Assembly (NCBI RefSeq): GCF_032477075.1
Contig: NZ_JAWDXO010000014.1
Span: forward strand, 1-64,000
Direction of reading: 5' to 3'
Length of the DNA: 64,000 nt
Source of the DNA: Fusobacterium sp.
GTDB lineage: Bacteria > Fusobacteriota > Fusobacteriia > Fusobacteriales > Fusobacteriaceae
The position numbers were made by a program, and so were the translations under genes. The notes under the pieces were generated by a model. The model made no database searches. It saw nothing but the letters and a program-made list of their open reading frames with translations, and was not told where the DNA came from. Shown here in pieces: positions 31,592-38,634 of this stretch. How positions within the stretch are numbered: the stretch's first letter is position 1; each line of letters starts with the position of its first letter.

Positions 31592-32291
31592 GTGATGGAA
31601 AATTAGGAGTATTACAAGCCAGAAAAGGTGGAGTTGGAAAAAGTTGGTTATGTTTACAGTTATCTAATGGAATGGTAGAGCTTTATAATAAAAAAGTTCT
31701 TATACATCCGATAACCAAAACAACATTTTAGCCTATGCTGGAATAAATATAGAAGTGAAAAAAGGGATTGAGCATTGGATAGAATGTGGAAAGGGAGATT
31801 ATATTGAACTAAGGAATAATCTCTATTATATCCCTTTAAATTCTCCTATATTGCCAAAAGGGAATGAACATAAATTCAAAGCTTTTATTGAAAGTCTGAA
31901 AAAAAGATTTGATTATATTTTTGTTGATGGAACTCCTTTAATAGATATAAATACTGAATTTTCTAATATGGCTGACTTCATAATTATTCCAACTTTTTTG
32001 GATGGAGTAACTTCTATGTCTATAAATGACATGATGAAGAAATTTGGAACTTCTAAAGTAAAAGCAATAATTCCAAATAGAGCTGCTCCAATAAGTAGTA
32101 CAGAAGTAAAATATTATGATTCCCTAAAAAATGTTCTTAAAAAAACAAATATCCTTTTAACTTGTCCACTAAAACAATCAGCTATTATAGGAAAGTTAAT
32201 CGACCAAGGGAAAACAATTTATGATAGTAAAAGTAAAAAAGTTGATTTTATAAAAAGAGAAATAGAGAAAGTTCTAGAGGTGATTATATGA
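31588..32291 (+). pseudogene. ParA-like ATPase gene with a one-base frameshift
   Basis: The frame from ATG 31588 begins MSDGKLGVLQARKGGVGKSW, a deviant Walker A of the ParA/Soj family, and runs into a stop (TAG) about 47 codons on. A second frame then carries the rest of the protein: DNQNNILAYAG, a Walker B-like FDYIFVDGTPLIDINTEF and IIPTFLDGVTSMSINDMMKK, to a stop at 32291. Adding one base near 31704 (as in ATA-ACA-TCC-GAT) joins both parts into one ParA of about 234 residues. It could be a true mutation, a sequence error or recoding. The stop overlaps the ParB-like start (ATGA). Confidence 0.75.
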
Positions 32292-33025
32292 GTAAGAAAC
32301 CAGTAATATCAAATAATAAAAAACCAGATCCATTTGCAGATATGGGAGAATTACTTAGTCAAAATACATACCAGTCAACTTTTGATTTCGGAACTTTCGA
32401 AATTGATGAAGAAGATAAAAAATACATCATACAAAGGGAAGAAATTCTCTATGAAAATTTCAAAACTCATTCTAAATCATTATATGAAATATGTAAAGCT
32501 CTATATGAAATTAAGATGAAATTTAAAGGTGATGATACAGCTTCATTTGTTGCTTGGTACAAACACAATAAACTTTCTAAAGATAAAGTGTCTGAGTTGT
32601 TAAAAAGATACGAGCTATTTATACAAGTACCAGATAAAATAGAATATGTTTCTAGCCTTTCTATTCCTGCTGTAAAAGCTCTTACTAAAAAAGAAGTTGA
32701 TATAAGTGTTATTGATGATATTTTAAGGTTAGAAATTAAAAATGTAGATGATATAAATCAAAAAATACTTGAAGCTTTTCCTGTGGAAGAAACCGAAGAT
32801 AAAAAAGAAAAAATAAAGAATACTTTTTCTCTTAAAACAATTAAATTTTTTCAGAAAAAAATAAAAAAATCTGTTTCTCTTTCTGATTTGATTGAAGTTA
32901 AAAAGGATATTCAAGCTTTAAAAAAACATCTACAAGAATTAGAAAAAGAAATTGAATTGAAGGAAAAAGAGAAAGAAAATGAAAATAATCTTACTCTTCC
33001 AGATGGTGAGCAGGATGAAAATTAA
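32288..33025 (+). CDS. ParB-like DNA-binding partner of ParA
   Basis: A 245-residue protein coupled to ParA by an ATGA overlap. A disordered N-terminus precedes a helical region; the middle (FVAWYKHNKLSKDKVSELLK, RYELFIQVPDKIEYVSSLSI, PAVKALTKKE) has the helix-turn-helix order and the P-A-V-K-A-L form seen in ParB/KorB-like proteins. The end is a long charged coiled coil (residues 190-235). Its own coding DNA holds a perfect copy of the 19-bp palindrome, as expected if ParB binds near its gene. ParB identity is inferred from context plus the HTH. Confidence 0.6.
   Translation: MSKKPVISNNKKPDPFADMGELLSQNTYQSTFDFGTFEIDEEDKKYIIQREEILYENFKTHSKSLYEICKALYEIKMKFKGDDTASFVAWYKHNKLSKDKVSELLKRYELFIQVPDKIEYVSSLSIPAVKALTKKEVDISVIDDILRLEIKNVDDINQKILEAFPVEETEDKKEKIKNTFSLKTIKFFQKKIKKSVSLSDLIEVKKDIQALKKHLQELEKEIELKEKEKENENNLTLPDGEQDEN
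32385..32403. repeat. 19-bp palindrome, copy C (parS-like site)
   Basis: ATTTCGGAACTTTCGAAAT inside the parB-like gene; the exact reverse complement of copy B 16 kb away and 17 of 19 to copy A. A partition site inside or beside parB is common in plasmids and plasmid-like phages. Confidence 0.65.
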
Positions 33026-33119
33026 AACTTATAAAACATCAAATTCAAAATATGGAAGATTCTCAGGAGCTAGAAAACCTAGTTTCTGGGAAAGATTAAA
33101 GAGGTGGATATGGAGATAA
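33015..33119 (+). CDS. 34-residue basic peptide bridging parB-like and methyltransferase genes
   Basis: A short frame from ATG 33015 to TAA 33119 that overlaps the end of the ParB-like gene and the start of the methyltransferase gene. The product is strongly basic and ends with FWERLKRWIWR, an amphipathic aromatic-cationic helix. There is AGCAGG just before the ATG. Overlap on both sides suggests coupling, but the small size keeps confidence low. Confidence 0.35.
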   Translation: MKIKTYKTSNSKYGRFSGARKPSFWERLKRWIWR

Positions 33120-33826
33120 AATTGATTCTAGGGAATGCAATAAAAGAAATTAAAAATATAGATAAAAAAGTTGATTGCATCATTGCAGATGTTCCACAAG
33201 GAATAACTTGTAATTCTTGGGATATTCCTTTTAACTTAGAAGAGTTGTGGCAGTCTATAGAAAAAATAGCAGATGCCCATACTCCACTTATATTGATGTC
33301 AAACCAACCGTACACAAGTATTTTAATTTCTAGCAACATTAAGAATTATAAGTATAGTTGGTATTGGAAAAAAGTGAGAGGGAGAGGACACCTTAATGTA
33401 AAAAAACAGCCTTTGCGGGATATAGAAGAAATATGTGTATTTTACAAAAAGCAATGTTACTATAGTCCACAAATGATTAAGGGTAAAGAAAATCATGGTA
33501 TTGGAAAAGCGGCAGATAATTATAGTAATCAAGGAACTACTTATAAAAAACATAAAAAAATATTTACTAAAGGAGATATGAAATATCCAAAACAACTTTT
33601 AGAATTTAAAGAGCCACACCCTGCAATCTATAGTACTCAAAAACCTGTGGAGTTATTGGAATATCTATTAAAAACTTATACAAAAGAAGGAGATACAATT
33701 CTTGACTTTTGCATGGGCTCTGGAACAACTGGAGTAGCTTGTAAAAATTTAAATAGAAACTTTATAGGAATAGATAAATCTGAGACAGCCTTTAAAATAG
33801 CCCAATTAAGATTAAAGGAGATCTGA
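33110..33826 (+). CDS. Phage DNA methyltransferase (N6-A/N4-C type) with altered motif IV
   Basis: A 238-residue beta-class methyltransferase from ATG 33110 (GAGGTG before it). The target-binding and SAM parts are present: DFCMGSGTTGVACKNLNRNF is a normal motif I, and QKPVELLEYLLKTYTKEGDT precedes it as usual. But the catalytic motif, expected as DPPY, reads ADVPQGIT at about 28-35. The rest (SNQPYTSILISSNIKNYKYS; YWKKVRGRGHLNVKKQPLRD) is standard. Either the motif tolerates the change or the enzyme no longer methylates and only binds DNA. No restriction enzyme is nearby. Confidence 0.8.
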   Translation: MEIKLILGNAIKEIKNIDKKVDCIIADVPQGITCNSWDIPFNLEELWQSIEKIADAHTPLILMSNQPYTSILISSNIKNYKYSWYWKKVRGRGHLNVKKQPLRDIEEICVFYKKQCYYSPQMIKGKENHGIGKAADNYSNQGTTYKKHKKIFTKGDMKYPKQLLEFKEPHPAIYSTQKPVELLEYLLKTYTKEGDTILDFCMGSGTTGVACKNLNRNFIGIDKSETAFKIAQLRLKEI

Positions 33827-34063
33827 ATGAATAATATTGTAATTTTAAATAAAGAAAAAATAAAAGAGTTAGAATTGAAAAAAAGAGAAGTTCTTTTATA
33901 TACTTTGATTTCTCTTGTAGATGGTTCCTATACTCTTAAGGAAATGTGTGGGATTCTTGGAATAGGATTTCAATTACATCAAGTAGAAGAATACTGTAAA
34001 ACTTTAATCACTAAAAAATTAATTAAAGAAAATGAAGATAAGTTTATAATAATAGGAGGTTAA
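33827..34063 (+). CDS. Small winged-helix-like phage protein
   Basis: A 78-residue protein with a DNA-binding look: VLLYTLISLVDGSYTLKEMC, GILGIGFQLHQVEEYCKTLI and TKKLIKENEDKFIIIGG form helix-turn-helix plus wing, like small phage regulators. It starts at the nucleotide after the methyltransferase stop. Expressed in the early operon just before the integrase region. Function not known. Confidence 0.55.
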   Translation: MNNIVILNKEKIKELELKKREVLLYTLISLVDGSYTLKEMCGILGIGFQLHQVEEYCKTLITKKLIKENEDKFIIIGG

Positions 34064-34064
34064 G

Positions 34065-34172
34065 ATGAACAATACAGACAATACAAACCAAAGAATATCA
34101 CTAGCTGTTACTAAAATAAAAAGCCTTGCCAATGAATTATTAAATAAGAAAAATGCAAGCACTTCCAGTTAA
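34065..34172 (+). CDS. 35-residue peptide overlapping the integrase start
   Basis: ATG 34065 follows AGGAGGT at 34055-34061, one of the best ribosome sites in the region. The product is MNNTDNTNQRISLAVTKIKS then ANELLNKKNASTSS, polar and helical. It overlaps the first 20 nt of the integrase gene. Real translation is likely from the ribosome site. Its role could be translational coupling of the integrase or a small recombination helper; there is no direct evidence for either. Confidence 0.5.
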   Translation: MNNTDNTNQRISLAVTKIKSLANELLNKKNASTSS

Positions 34173-35583
34173 AATAGCAGTTAAATACTCAAGAGTTTCT
34201 ACTAACAAACAAGACTTAAGAGGGTCAAAAGATGGACAAGAAGCTGAAATAGATAAATTTGCTTCTACAAATGGTTTTACTATAATTGATTCTTTTACAG
34301 ATACAGATCATGGAGATATTGCAAAAAGAAAAGGTTTAACTTCTATGAAAGAATATCTAAGACTTAATCAAGCTGTAAAATATGTTCTTGTATATCATTC
34401 AGATCGTTTTACAAGAAATTTTCAAGATGGAATGAGAGATTTATTTTTCCTTGAAGATTTAGGAATTAAATTAATTTCTGTTTTAGAAGGAGAAATTTTA
34501 GCTGATGGCACTTTCAATTCTTTGCCCTCTTTAGTTAGACTTATTGGTGCACAAGAAGATAAAGCAAAAATTATAAAAAAAACAACAGATGCTTCATATA
34601 AATATGCTAAAACAAACCGTTATCTTGGTGGAAATATTCTCCCATGGTTTAAACTAGAGTCTGGCTATGTATATGGCAAGAAATGCAAAGTTATTGTAAA
34701 AAATGAAACTACTTGGGAATATTACAGAGGATTCTTTCTAGCAATCATAAAATATAAAAATATTCTAAGAGCTGCTAAAGAATATAACCTCAATCGATTT
34801 ACAGCTGCTGAATGGTTAGTAAAACAAGAGCTAATCGGATACAGAACTTATGGTAAAAAAGGAAAAATAGATCAGTACCATAATAAAGGAAGAAGAAAAA
34901 ATTATCAGACCACTGAAGAAAAGGTATTCCCAGCTATCCTAACAGAAGATGAATTCCTTATACTCAATGAAATGCGAAAACACAATAAAGTAAAGTATAA
35001 TAAAGATATTTATACTTATCTCTACTCAATTATTTCATACCATTCATGTGGAGGAAAACTTGAGGGAGAAAGAATAAAGAAAAAAGATTCTTTTATTTAT
35101 TATTATAAGTGTAGTTGTTGCAAAAAAAGATTTAATCAAAAAAAATTAGAAGTAGCTATTGCTGAAAATATTTTAAGTAATCCAGGATTACAAATAATTA
35201 ATGATATAAATTTTAGACTAGCAGATATTTATGATGAAATTAAAAATATAAATAATATGATTGAAGAAGAAAATTCTTCTGAAAAAAGAATCCTATCACT
35301 TGTAAGTAAAAATGTTGTTGGTATTGAATCTGCTGAAGAAGAACTTTTAAAAATAAAAAAGCAAAAAAATTTTCTAAAGAAGCTTTTAGAAGAAAAAATG
35401 AAACTTATAGAAGAAGAAAACAAAAAAGAAATTACTGAAGATCATATTTCTTTATTAAAAAATCTACTGGAGTATTCACAAGAAGAGGATGATGATTTTA
35501 GAGAAAAGTTAAAAGAGATAATTAATTTAATTATAAAAAAAATTGAAGTTTCTTCTTTAGATAAAATAAACATAATATTTTAA
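34153..35583 (+). CDS. Large serine recombinase, phage integrase
   Basis: A 476-residue site-specific recombinase. The N-terminal catalytic domain has KYSRVSTNKQ with nucleophile Ser16, then YVLVYHSDRFTRN, the Arg-rich active-site motif. The recombinase domain follows (NRFTAAEWLVKQELIGYRTY), then a zinc ribbon (HSCGGKL...YKCSCCKKRF) and a C-terminal coiled coil typical of serine integrases. It should join attP and attB without host factors. It is the last gene of the rightward operon, and attP usually lies next to it, so the right prophage end should be just beyond 35583. Confidence 0.92.
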   Translation: MQALPVKIAVKYSRVSTNKQDLRGSKDGQEAEIDKFASTNGFTIIDSFTDTDHGDIAKRKGLTSMKEYLRLNQAVKYVLVYHSDRFTRNFQDGMRDLFFLEDLGIKLISVLEGEILADGTFNSLPSLVRLIGAQEDKAKIIKKTTDASYKYAKTNRYLGGNILPWFKLESGYVYGKKCKVIVKNETTWEYYRGFFLAIIKYKNILRAAKEYNLNRFTAAEWLVKQELIGYRTYGKKGKIDQYHNKGRRKNYQTTEEKVFPAILTEDEFLILNEMRKHNKVKYNKDIYTYLYSIISYHSCGGKLEGERIKKKDSFIYYYKCSCCKKRFNQKKLEVAIAENILSNPGLQIINDINFRLADIYDEIKNINNMIEEENSSEKRILSLVSKNVVGIESAEEELLKIKKQKNFLKKLLEEKMKLIEEENKKEITEDHISLLKNLLEYSQEEDDDFREKLKEIINLIIKKIEVSSLDKINIIF

Positions 35584-35621
35584 AAAGGACTATATACATT
35601 TAGTAAATGTAGTCCTTTTTT
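35582..35621 (+). terminator. Terminator after the integrase
   Basis: AAAAAGGACT...AGTCCTTTTT with an inner ACATTT/AAATGT stem and a small bulge, followed by a T run. It ends the rightward early transcript, and the prophage end probably lies nearby. Confidence 0.8.
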
Positions 35622-35766
35622 ATTAAATAACTTTCTAGTTTTTTCTAAATTTTTAAACTTCTTTTTATTCTTAAAATGAGGATGCCATCTATAAAAATAT
35701 TTTTTCACTTTCCTCTATCTCTTTTCTATAATATTGAACTAATGCATGAGTTTGAATTCTTTTTAA

Positions 35767-35868
35767 AGAAACTTTTTCGCCCATGCTGCATTCTTAATTG
35801 GAGCTGGGGCTAATATTAAATCTGTGCAGGACAAATTAAAGCATAGCTCTATAAAAAACTACTTTTAA
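35767..35868 (+). pseudogene. Remnant of a tyrosine recombinase C-terminus
   Basis: An open stretch of 33 codons between two stops encodes HAAFLIGAGANIKSVQDKLK followed by HSSIKNYF. This has the HxxR-box-derived H-A-A-F-L-I-x-A-G-A and the QxxLGHSSI pattern of tyrosine integrases (box II without the final Tyr). There is no start codon and no upstream domain. It suggests an older integrated element at this place. The match is by eye. Confidence 0.6.
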
Positions 35869-35902
35869 AACTATTTTTTTCACTATAATAACCAATTTTT
35901 TC

Positions 35903-35931
35903 TTGACATTATATACCGTATACGTTATAAT
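35903..35931 (+). promoter_or_regulatory. Perfect consensus promoter with an internal palindrome
   Basis: TTGACA (35903-35908), 17-nt spacer, TATAAT (35926-35931): both boxes match the sigma-70 consensus fully. The spacer holds TATACCGTATA, an 11-bp palindrome, suitable as an operator. It lies 34 nt before the small protein gene at 35965. Confidence 0.8.
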
Positions 35932-35964
35932 TTAAATATAATGAATTAAGGATGTGATGCAGAC

Positions 35965-36132
35965 TTGGTTAGTAACGCTCAAAAAAAAGCCAAAAAAAAA
36001 TATGAACAAAAAAATAGAAAAAAGATAAATATAGATAATTATAAAAGAACCACAAGAATGTATATATTAAAGCATGCTACCATCAAAGACTTAATTGAAT
36101 TAGAGGAGTTAATATCAAAAAAAAGACTTTAA
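35965..36132 (+). CDS. Small basic protein, RHH-like, likely autorepressor
   Basis: A 55-residue protein with a TTG start and AAGGA upstream. It begins VSNAQKKAKKKYEQKNRKKI, the A-x-x-K-A-x-x-K-Y-x-x-K-N form of a family of small phage/plasmid ribbon-helix-helix-like proteins, and ends MYILKHATIKDLIELEELIS. It sits behind a perfect promoter with a palindromic spacer, so it may repress itself. Past its stop another frame is open to 36289 (KDFKKTSIRNIKKETQKLVD...), offset by +1 after a run of A residues, so the gene may have been longer. No known partner. Confidence 0.5.
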   Translation: MVSNAQKKAKKKYEQKNRKKINIDNYKRTTRMYILKHATIKDLIELEELISKKRL

Positions 36133-36313
36133 AAAGACTTCAATAAGGAATATTAAAAAAGAAACTCAAAAGTTGGTTGATAAAAAGTATAGCATAAAAT
36201 ATGAATTAGATAGCTTATTAAGAAAATCTAAACCCTTAGAAGATTTTTTTAGTATAAAAGATTTGAGATGCATAAAAAAGAAATATTAAATAATTTTAGT
36301 GTGTGGAGGAAAG

Positions 36314-37156
36314 ATGGCTTATGAAAAAAATGATTTAGTTGCACCTGTTTTAAAATGGGTAGGAGGAAAACGACAATTAATTCCTGAAATAACTAAATTG
36401 TTACCTAAAAAAATAACAAAATATTATGAACCTTTTTTAGGAGGAGGAGCACTCCTTTTTCATATCCAACCTGAAAAAGCTGTTATAAATGATCTCAATG
36501 AAGAATTGATTAATTGCTATAATATAATAAAAAAAGAACCCATTAAACTAATTAAAAGTTTAAAAAAACATAAAAACAATTCAGAGTATTTTTATAAAAT
36601 AAGAGAACTTGATAGAACAAACGAATATATAAATTTAACAGATGTAGAAAAAGCATCTAGAATAATATATTTGAATAAAACTTGCTTCAATGGTTTATTT
36701 AGAGTTAATAGTTCTGGAGAATTTAATAGTCCTTTTGGAAAATATAAAAATCCTAAAATAGTAGATGAAATTACAATTAAAGCAATGAGTGATTATTTCA
36801 ATAATAATCATATAGAAATATATTCAACTGATTATAAAAAGGCATTAAAAGGAATTAGAAAAGGAAATTTTGTATATTTTGACCCTCCATATGATCCTGT
36901 TTCAGATAGCTCTAATTTTACTGGATATACAAAATCTGGATTTTCAAAGCAAGAACAAATTGAATTAAAAAAATTATGTGACCAGTTAAATAAAAAAGGG
37001 ATTAAATTCTTATTGTCAAATTCAGCTACAGACTTTATAAAAGAGCTTTATAAAGAATATTATATTGAGAGTGTTAATGCTAAAAGAAATATAAATTCAT
37101 GTAAAGATGGAAGAGGAAATATTGAGGAGCTTTTAATTAGAAACTATGAAGAATAA
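36314..37156 (+). CDS. dam: Orphan DNA adenine methylase (D12 class, Dam-like)
   Basis: A 280-residue N6-adenine methyltransferase started at ATG 36314 (GGAGG before it). Motif I is LKWVGGKRQLIPEI, followed by YYEPFLGGGALLFHIQP; the catalytic motif is FDPPYDPVS. Length fits Dam and DpnM-like enzymes, whose usual target is GATC; the target here cannot be read from sequence. No restriction endonuclease gene is present, so it is solitary. It sits just beyond the prophage in an accessory patch. It might protect against GATC-cutting systems or act in regulation. Confidence 0.88.
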   Translation: MAYEKNDLVAPVLKWVGGKRQLIPEITKLLPKKITKYYEPFLGGGALLFHIQPEKAVINDLNEELINCYNIIKKEPIKLIKSLKKHKNNSEYFYKIRELDRTNEYINLTDVEKASRIIYLNKTCFNGLFRVNSSGEFNSPFGKYKNPKIVDEITIKAMSDYFNNNHIEIYSTDYKKALKGIRKGNFVYFDPPYDPVSDSSNFTGYTKSGFSKQEQIELKKLCDQLNKKGIKFLLSNSATDFIKELYKEYYIESVNAKRNINSCKDGRGNIEELLIRNYEE

Positions 37157-37181
37157 AAAAAGTGGAGTTTCCACTTTTTTT
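37155..37181. terminator. Bidirectional terminator between dam and the repeat-protein gene
   Basis: AAAAAAAGTGG/CCACTTTTTTT with a short loop between two convergent genes. The A and T runs serve both strands. Confidence 0.8.
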
Positions 37182-37572
37182 ATTTTTTATTCTCATCATA
37201 TCCACGTTTATATGCTTTCTCTACATCTTTATAACTAACTATCTTTGTTTCAATAAAATTAATTTCTTTAGGTTTAAATTTTGCTTCTTTTCTTGCTTCT
37301 GCATCACTCTTTCCTTGTTCATATGCTTTTCTAATGTATTCTTCTTTATATCCAAGTTCATATGCTTCTTCCGGATCTTTGTGTCTAACTACACCAGCTT
37401 GACTAAATTTGATTTTTTCAGGTTTAAACTTTGCTATTTTTTCTGCCTTTGCATCTTCTATACCTTGTTCATATGCACAGCCACAGCATAAATGTCTCCC
37501 CTCTCCTGCTTGTGAATTACTTAAGTTTTTAAATTTCTCATCATAACGATGAGGTTTATTACAAGTACTCAT
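37180..37572 (-). CDS. Protein with an internal 50-residue tandem repeat, Cys-rich start
   Basis: A 130-residue protein with GGAGGTGG before its ATG. Residues 1-32 hold four Cys and two His (CNKPHRY; HLCCGC), a possible metal site. Residues 33-78 and 83-127 are two copies of one unit: AYEQGIEDAKAEKIAKFKPE and AYEQGKSDAEARKEAKFKPK, each followed by a V-x-K-D-x-E-x-A-Y-x-x-G-Y end. The repeat length is 50 residues. No family recognised. It has no signal peptide. It faces dam across a shared terminator. Confidence 0.6.
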   Translation of the reverse strand: MSTCNKPHRYDEKFKNLSNSQAGEGRHLCCGCAYEQGIEDAKAEKIAKFKPEKIKFSQAGVVRHKDPEEAYELGYKEEYIRKAYEQGKSDAEARKEAKFKPKEINFIETKIVSYKDVEKAYKRGYDENKK

Positions 37573-37916
37573 AAGTGTACCACCTCCAAATAATTAATTA
37601 CTTAATATTATCTCAAATTTTTTTAGTTTTTTCAAATATCATTTTAATTTTTATGATTCTTTTTTGAAAAAAATAAAGGCATACTTAGCAATTTCAACTT
37701 AATAATCTATTTTTTATATTACATAAGTTAAAAATATTGAGATAATATCTACAAAAAAGCTATCAGCACTTCTTCAGTGTAACTATACTGTACGAAATAC
37801 AAAAATTTTATATTGGCTTTATTGAGCTCTTAACCTATATTATAAATTTTTAAAAAGAATGAAGCCATATATAAAAGTTTAAAAATAATTTTTACTTCTT
37901 AGTTAGGGTTTAGCGA
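37573..37916. other. Intergenic AT-rich stretch without a gene
   Basis: A 344-nt gap between the repeat protein and the tRNA cluster. No frame with a start and ribosome site, no repeat shared with other parts, and no strong hairpin were seen. It must hold the promoter of the leftward gene at 37572. Confidence 0.5.
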
Positions 37917-37993
<77 letters not shown>

Positions 37994-38040
37994 ACAGGAT
38001 TTGTATAAAAAAAAGGTAGTTGCCTACCTAAACTTACAAA

Positions 38041-38131
38041 TGGCGGTGAAGGAGAGATTTGAACTCTCGGTACCGTTTATAGGTACTCTCCCTTAGCAGG
38101 GGAGTGCATTAGGCCACTCTGCCACTTCACC
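38041..38131 (-). tRNA. tRNA-Ser (anticodon GCT)
   Basis: Acceptor GGTGAAG pairs with CTTCACC; anticodon stem CTCCC/GGGAG with loop CTGCTAA; a long variable arm as in serine tRNAs; encoded CCA. 91 nt. Confidence 0.96.
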
Positions 38132-38139
38132 ATCATACC

Positions 38140-38223
38140 TGGCGGAAGATCAGAGATTCGAACTCTGAAGTCTTGCGACGCCGGTTTTCAAGACCGGTTC
38201 CTTACCAATTAGGATAACCTTCC
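38140..38223 (-). tRNA. tRNA-Ser (anticodon TGA)
   Basis: Acceptor GGAAGGT pairs with ATCTTCC (one G-U); anticodon stem CCGGT/ACCGG with loop CTTGAAA; a 13-nt variable arm with a GTC/GAC stem; encoded CCA. 84 nt. First tRNA of the cluster, 8 nt upstream of the next one. Confidence 0.93.
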
Positions 38224-38234
38224 ACGCATTAATT

Positions 38235-38263
38235 ATAATATCATATGATTCCTTATTTGTCAA
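38235..38263 (-). promoter_or_regulatory. Promoter of the tRNA cluster
   Basis: On the minus strand TTGACA, a 17-nt spacer and TATTAT end 12 nt before the first tRNA, as expected for a strong stable-RNA promoter. Confidence 0.8.
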
Positions 38264-38300
38264 TAATATATTTTGTAAAAATGGCTTGTAGATACAAAAA

Positions 38301-38327
38301 AAGGCAGATTTATATATAATCTGCCTT
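38301..38327 (-). terminator. Terminator of the DUF1858 gene
   Basis: AAGGCAGATT/AATCTGCCTT with a 7-nt loop, followed on the minus strand by a run of T. 25 nt after the gene. Confidence 0.85.
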
Positions 38328-38351
38328 ATATTTTTTATAATTTTAATATAA

Positions 38352-38552
38352 TTATTTTTGTGCTGCTACTAATTCATTAGCTTCAGCTATTATAGCATCT
38401 GCATCTAGTCCATGAGCAGAAATTCCTTCTCCAAGAGTTTCTCCTGCAGCTATCATACATCCTACACATCCTAATCCATGTTTTCTAAATACATCTGCTA
38501 ATACAGGGTATTGTTGAACTGCTTCAAGAATATTCATATCTTTAGTTATCAT
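38352..38552 (-). CDS. DUF1858 domain protein (redox disulphide domain)
   Basis: A 66-residue protein, start at ATG 38552 with AAGGAG at good distance; a GTG 9 nt before is less likely. It matches DUF1858: ITKDMNILEAVQQYPVLADV, RKHGLGCVGCMIAAGETLGE and a helical end. The CVGC pair gives the hybrid-cluster-protein-associated redox disulphide motif. Small proteins of this type are common in anaerobes and are thought to take part in thiol redox or to dock to other redox proteins. It is transcribed alone. Confidence 0.85.
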   Translation of the reverse strand: MITKDMNILEAVQQYPVLADVFRKHGLGCVGCMIAAGETLGEGISAHGLDADAIIAEANELVAAQK

Positions 38553-38634
38553 TATTATCACTCCTTAAAAATTTAATTTTTGTGTATATCTAAGATTATA
38601 TAAAAATTTACTTCCCATGTCAACTATTTTCCAA

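Noticed and set aside
1410..35770. Exact attL/attR core repeat for the prophage
   Set aside because: I compared the left flank (1410-1783) with the right flank (35584-35770) by eye and saw no convincing shared core; serine integrases use very short cores, so ends stay approximate.
35620..35784. Minus-strand 31-codon frame starting MGEKVSLKRIQTH
   Set aside because: No ribosome site and it overlaps the integrase scrap on the other strand; could be chance.
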